NCBI GenBank assembly: GCA_029882235.1
Contig: JAOULB010000075.1
Coordinates: 1-8,128, forward strand
DNA from: Gammaproteobacteria bacterium
Lineage (GTDB): Bacteria; Pseudomonadota; Gammaproteobacteria; UBA6429; Thiohalophilaceae
Direction of reading: 5' to 3'
Length of the DNA: 8,128 bases
Shown here: positions 6,855 through 8,128 of the stretch, piece after piece
Layout of the letters: every line of letters starts with the position of its first letter
How positions within the stretch are numbered: the first letter of the stretch is position 1
The notes under the pieces: generated by a model
What the model was told of the DNA's origin: nothing
What the model saw: only the letters and a program-made list of their open reading frames with translations
Databases searched by the model: none
Made by a program: the position numbers and the translations under genes

Positions 6855-7784
6855 TCAACGCGTTGCGTGAATGTATCGTTTAGGATCAACCTGACGGCCA
6901 TTACGCATAACTTCAAAGTGAACGTGAGGACCCGTTGAACGACCAGTTGTACCCATGATAGCTACCACCTCACCTTTCTTAACGGTCTGACCAACTTTCA
7001 CGGCATTTTGCTTATTATGACCATAGCGTGTGAAGTAACCATTACCATGGTTGATTTCAACCAGATTACCATAACCTGAACGCTTACCAGAGAAGGTCAC
7101 AACACCTGCGGCAACTGAGACAACGTCTGAACCTTCCTTACCCGCAAAATCGACACCAGAATGATGCACGCGTCGGCCAGTGAATGGATCCGTACGTATA
7201 CCAAAGTAAGATGATAACCAGCCACGTGTTATTGGACGACCTGTTGGGATAACTTCAGCCTGAAGGTTGCGAGTCATCATCATTGTTTCCAGCACGCTAA
7301 GTTGCTGACTACGGTCTTTGATCTGACCAGATAATTCATTCAGAGACTTAATAAAGTCAGGCACACTCATCGAGTTGCCATGTGAATCGCTAGAAACAGG
7401 ACCACCCTGAGCCGGAGGCTTGTCGAAATTGAATTCACCTTTATCCAGTTTGGCCATTTTCGTGAGTCGCTGTCCAAGCGCATCCATACGGATGACATGT
7501 GCCTGCAGCTGACCAAGACGTAAAGCCAGTGCATTCATGTTTTCATCTGCAACACGAGTGGCTTCATCTATTTGTAAGCGCTGCGCATCAAGCTCAGACT
7601 GCATGGCCATAGCCATATCATCAGGGTTAGCCTTTAAATAGCTCAAGCCCATGTTGTATCCAGTGTAGAGAAATCCTGCCGGAAGGATGACAAATACACC
7701 CAGAACAAGCGCTATGACCTTTCTTTTGCTAAGGGTCATAAGGCCTGCACAGCCCTTATTTCTTGTCATCAATACAATATTCAT
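6855..7784 (-). CDS. M23 (LytM-type) murein endopeptidase, membrane-anchored
   Basis: This 309-residue protein is anchored by one transmembrane helix at about 22-44, with the remainder periplasmic. An Ala/Gln/Leu-rich region at about 55-112 probably forms a coiled coil. A low-complexity linker (about 115-140) leads to a second helical part (about 143-172) and then the M23 metallopeptidase domain (about 180-305). The catalytic set is complete: H208 and D212 (HSGVD), H256 (RYGH), H287 and H289 (GPHVHFE), so an active zinc endopeptidase cleaving peptidoglycan cross-links is expected rather than an EnvC/NlpD-type activator. The start is uncertain: the ATG at 7782-7784 is used here, but Met6 and Met16 are alternatives and Met16 has an AGG site 5 bases before it. 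It ends at a strong terminator. Its place beside dciA and near secA matches other gammaproteobacteria. Confidence 0.93.
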   Translation of the reverse strand: MNIVLMTRNKGCAGLMTLSKRKVIALVLGVFVILPAGFLYTGYNMGLSYLKANPDDMAMAMQSELDAQRLQIDEATRVADENMNALALRLGQLQAHVIRMDALGQRLTKMAKLDKGEFNFDKPPAQGGPVSSDSHGNSMSVPDFIKSLNELSGQIKDRSQQLSVLETMMMTRNLQAEVIPTGRPITRGWLSSYFGIRTDPFTGRRVHHSGVDFAGKEGSDVVSVAAGVVTFSGKRSGYGNLVEINHGNGYFTRYGHNKQNAVKVGQTVKKGEVVAIMGTTGRSTGPHVHFEVMRNGRQVDPKRYIHATR

Positions 7785-7813
7785 ATGTCTACCGCTACCT
7801 TCTCGCTGTTCTA

Positions 7814-7842
7814 ATTATCTATGCTGTTGTATCGGCTGCCCG
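7814..7842 (-). promoter_or_regulatory. Possible promoter of the M23 peptidase gene
   Basis: On the minus strand a good -10 (GATAAT, 7814-7819) lies 17 bases from a poor -35 (CGGGCA, 7837-7842, 3 of 6). The predicted start near 7807 gives a leader of about 23 bases. An A/T tract at 7852-7873 lies upstream on this strand and could act as an UP-like element. The evidence is weak because of the -35. Confidence 0.35.
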
Positions 7843-7851
7843 ATATGCCGG

Positions 7852-7873
7852 TTTAATTTTTTTTTTAATTTTT
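7852..7873. other. A/T tract in the divergent M23-dciA region
   Basis: A 22-base stretch of only A and T contains a run of ten T (7857-7866) flanked by AA pairs. It sits in the middle of the intergenic region between two divergent genes. Such tracts are bent or rigid and often influence flanking promoters. As a plus-strand terminator it has no upstream plus-strand gene to serve. Confidence 0.6.
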
Positions 7874-7914
7874 CCGCCAAATTGAGCGGTATTTCTTATA
7901 AAATGGTTTGCCAA

Positions 7915-8128
7915 ATGGCTCCAACCCCTTATATACAATACGAAAGTATGGATTCAGTCAAGAGAATATTCAAGCACTTAGGTGATCAAAGTAGTCAAGT
8001 TGAGCACTTAATCACACGCGTTATGCAGCAAAAGCGAGATAATTGCCTGCTCGAATCTGCTTTTCCTTCAAACACTTACAAACATTGTCATTTTATTCGA
8101 CCTTCCAGGGAGCATCTTGTTGTCTTGG
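7915..8128 (+). CDS. dciA: DciA (DUF721) DnaB-helicase-associated protein, N-terminal part
   Basis: An open frame runs off the right edge with 71 codons visible. The readable part (…KRIFKHLGDQSSQVEHLI… then AFPSNTYKHCHFIR and HLVVL) fits the DUF721 pattern: an N-terminal helical segment, then a Pro-x-x-x-x-x-H-Cys-type turn, then hydrophobic strands. DciA is the widespread helicase loader or operator that works with DnaB in bacteria lacking DnaC. Its position, divergent from the M23 gene and upstream of secA, matches gammaproteobacteria where DUF721 sits in this locus. Three in-frame ATGs, at 7903, 7915 and 7948, are possible; none has a good Shine-Dalgarno site. The middle one is used here, because the TATAAA at 7897-7902 may be a -10 box, which would put the 7903 ATG upstream of transcription start. 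The gene is cut by the window edge. Confidence 0.78.
   Translation, partial: MAPTPYIQYESMDSVKRIFKHLGDQSSQVEHLITRVMQQKRDNCLLESAFPSNTYKHCHFIRPSREHLVVL

Noticed and set aside
7830..7866. Plus-strand terminator formed by the hairpin and T run
   Set aside because: The T run begins 11 bases after a short stem, and no plus-strand gene ends upstream; the flanking gene is divergent.
1..8128. tRNA, rRNA, CRISPR array, insertion sequence or defence cassette
   Set aside because: No tandem repeat-spacer pattern, terminal inverted repeats, transposase-like protein or tRNA-like folding sequence was seen; genes fill nearly all of the window.

Overview
The window looks like a gammaproteobacterial chromosome of moderate GC content. 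Its backbone is a conserved housekeeping neighbourhood: dciA (DUF721), an M23 peptidase, secA, argJ, a MutT/ThiE-like fusion, then yacG and zapD on the opposite strand. SecA (896 aa, with the C-terminal zinc motif), YacG and the Nudix-ThiE fusion all fit Gammaproteobacteria. The species cannot be named from this sequence. SecM, which precedes secA in enterics, is absent.

Layout, left to right. Positions 1-261 (+) hold the last codons of zapD, overlapping yacG by ATGA. Positions 258-5611 (-) are a leftward transcription unit, secA > argJ > mutT-thiE fusion > small exported protein, with short gaps, no visible internal terminator and a plausible sigma70 promoter just before secA. Its last gene and yacG converge with overlapping stop codons. 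Positions 5696-6784 (-) encode a CapA/PgsA-like lipoprotein, noticeably richer in GC than its neighbours and with a TTG start. It sits between the M23 gene and secA, which are adjacent in many relatives. Positions 6805-6830 are a strong intrinsic terminator for the M23 gene (6855-7784, -). A 120-base divergent region with a long A/T tract then separates that gene from the start of dciA (+), which runs off the right edge.

Most of these proteins serve envelope growth and export (SecA motor, LytM-type peptidase, CapA-like lipoprotein, ZapD) or DNA replication and upkeep (DciA, YacG, MutT domain). ArgJ belongs to arginine biosynthesis. I see no mobile element, CRISPR array, RNA gene or defence cassette. 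The less ordinary items are the inserted capA-like gene, the fusion whose ThiE half has lost key residues, and the uncharacterised Met/Cys-containing exported protein. I did not find convincing evidence of a new multi-gene system.
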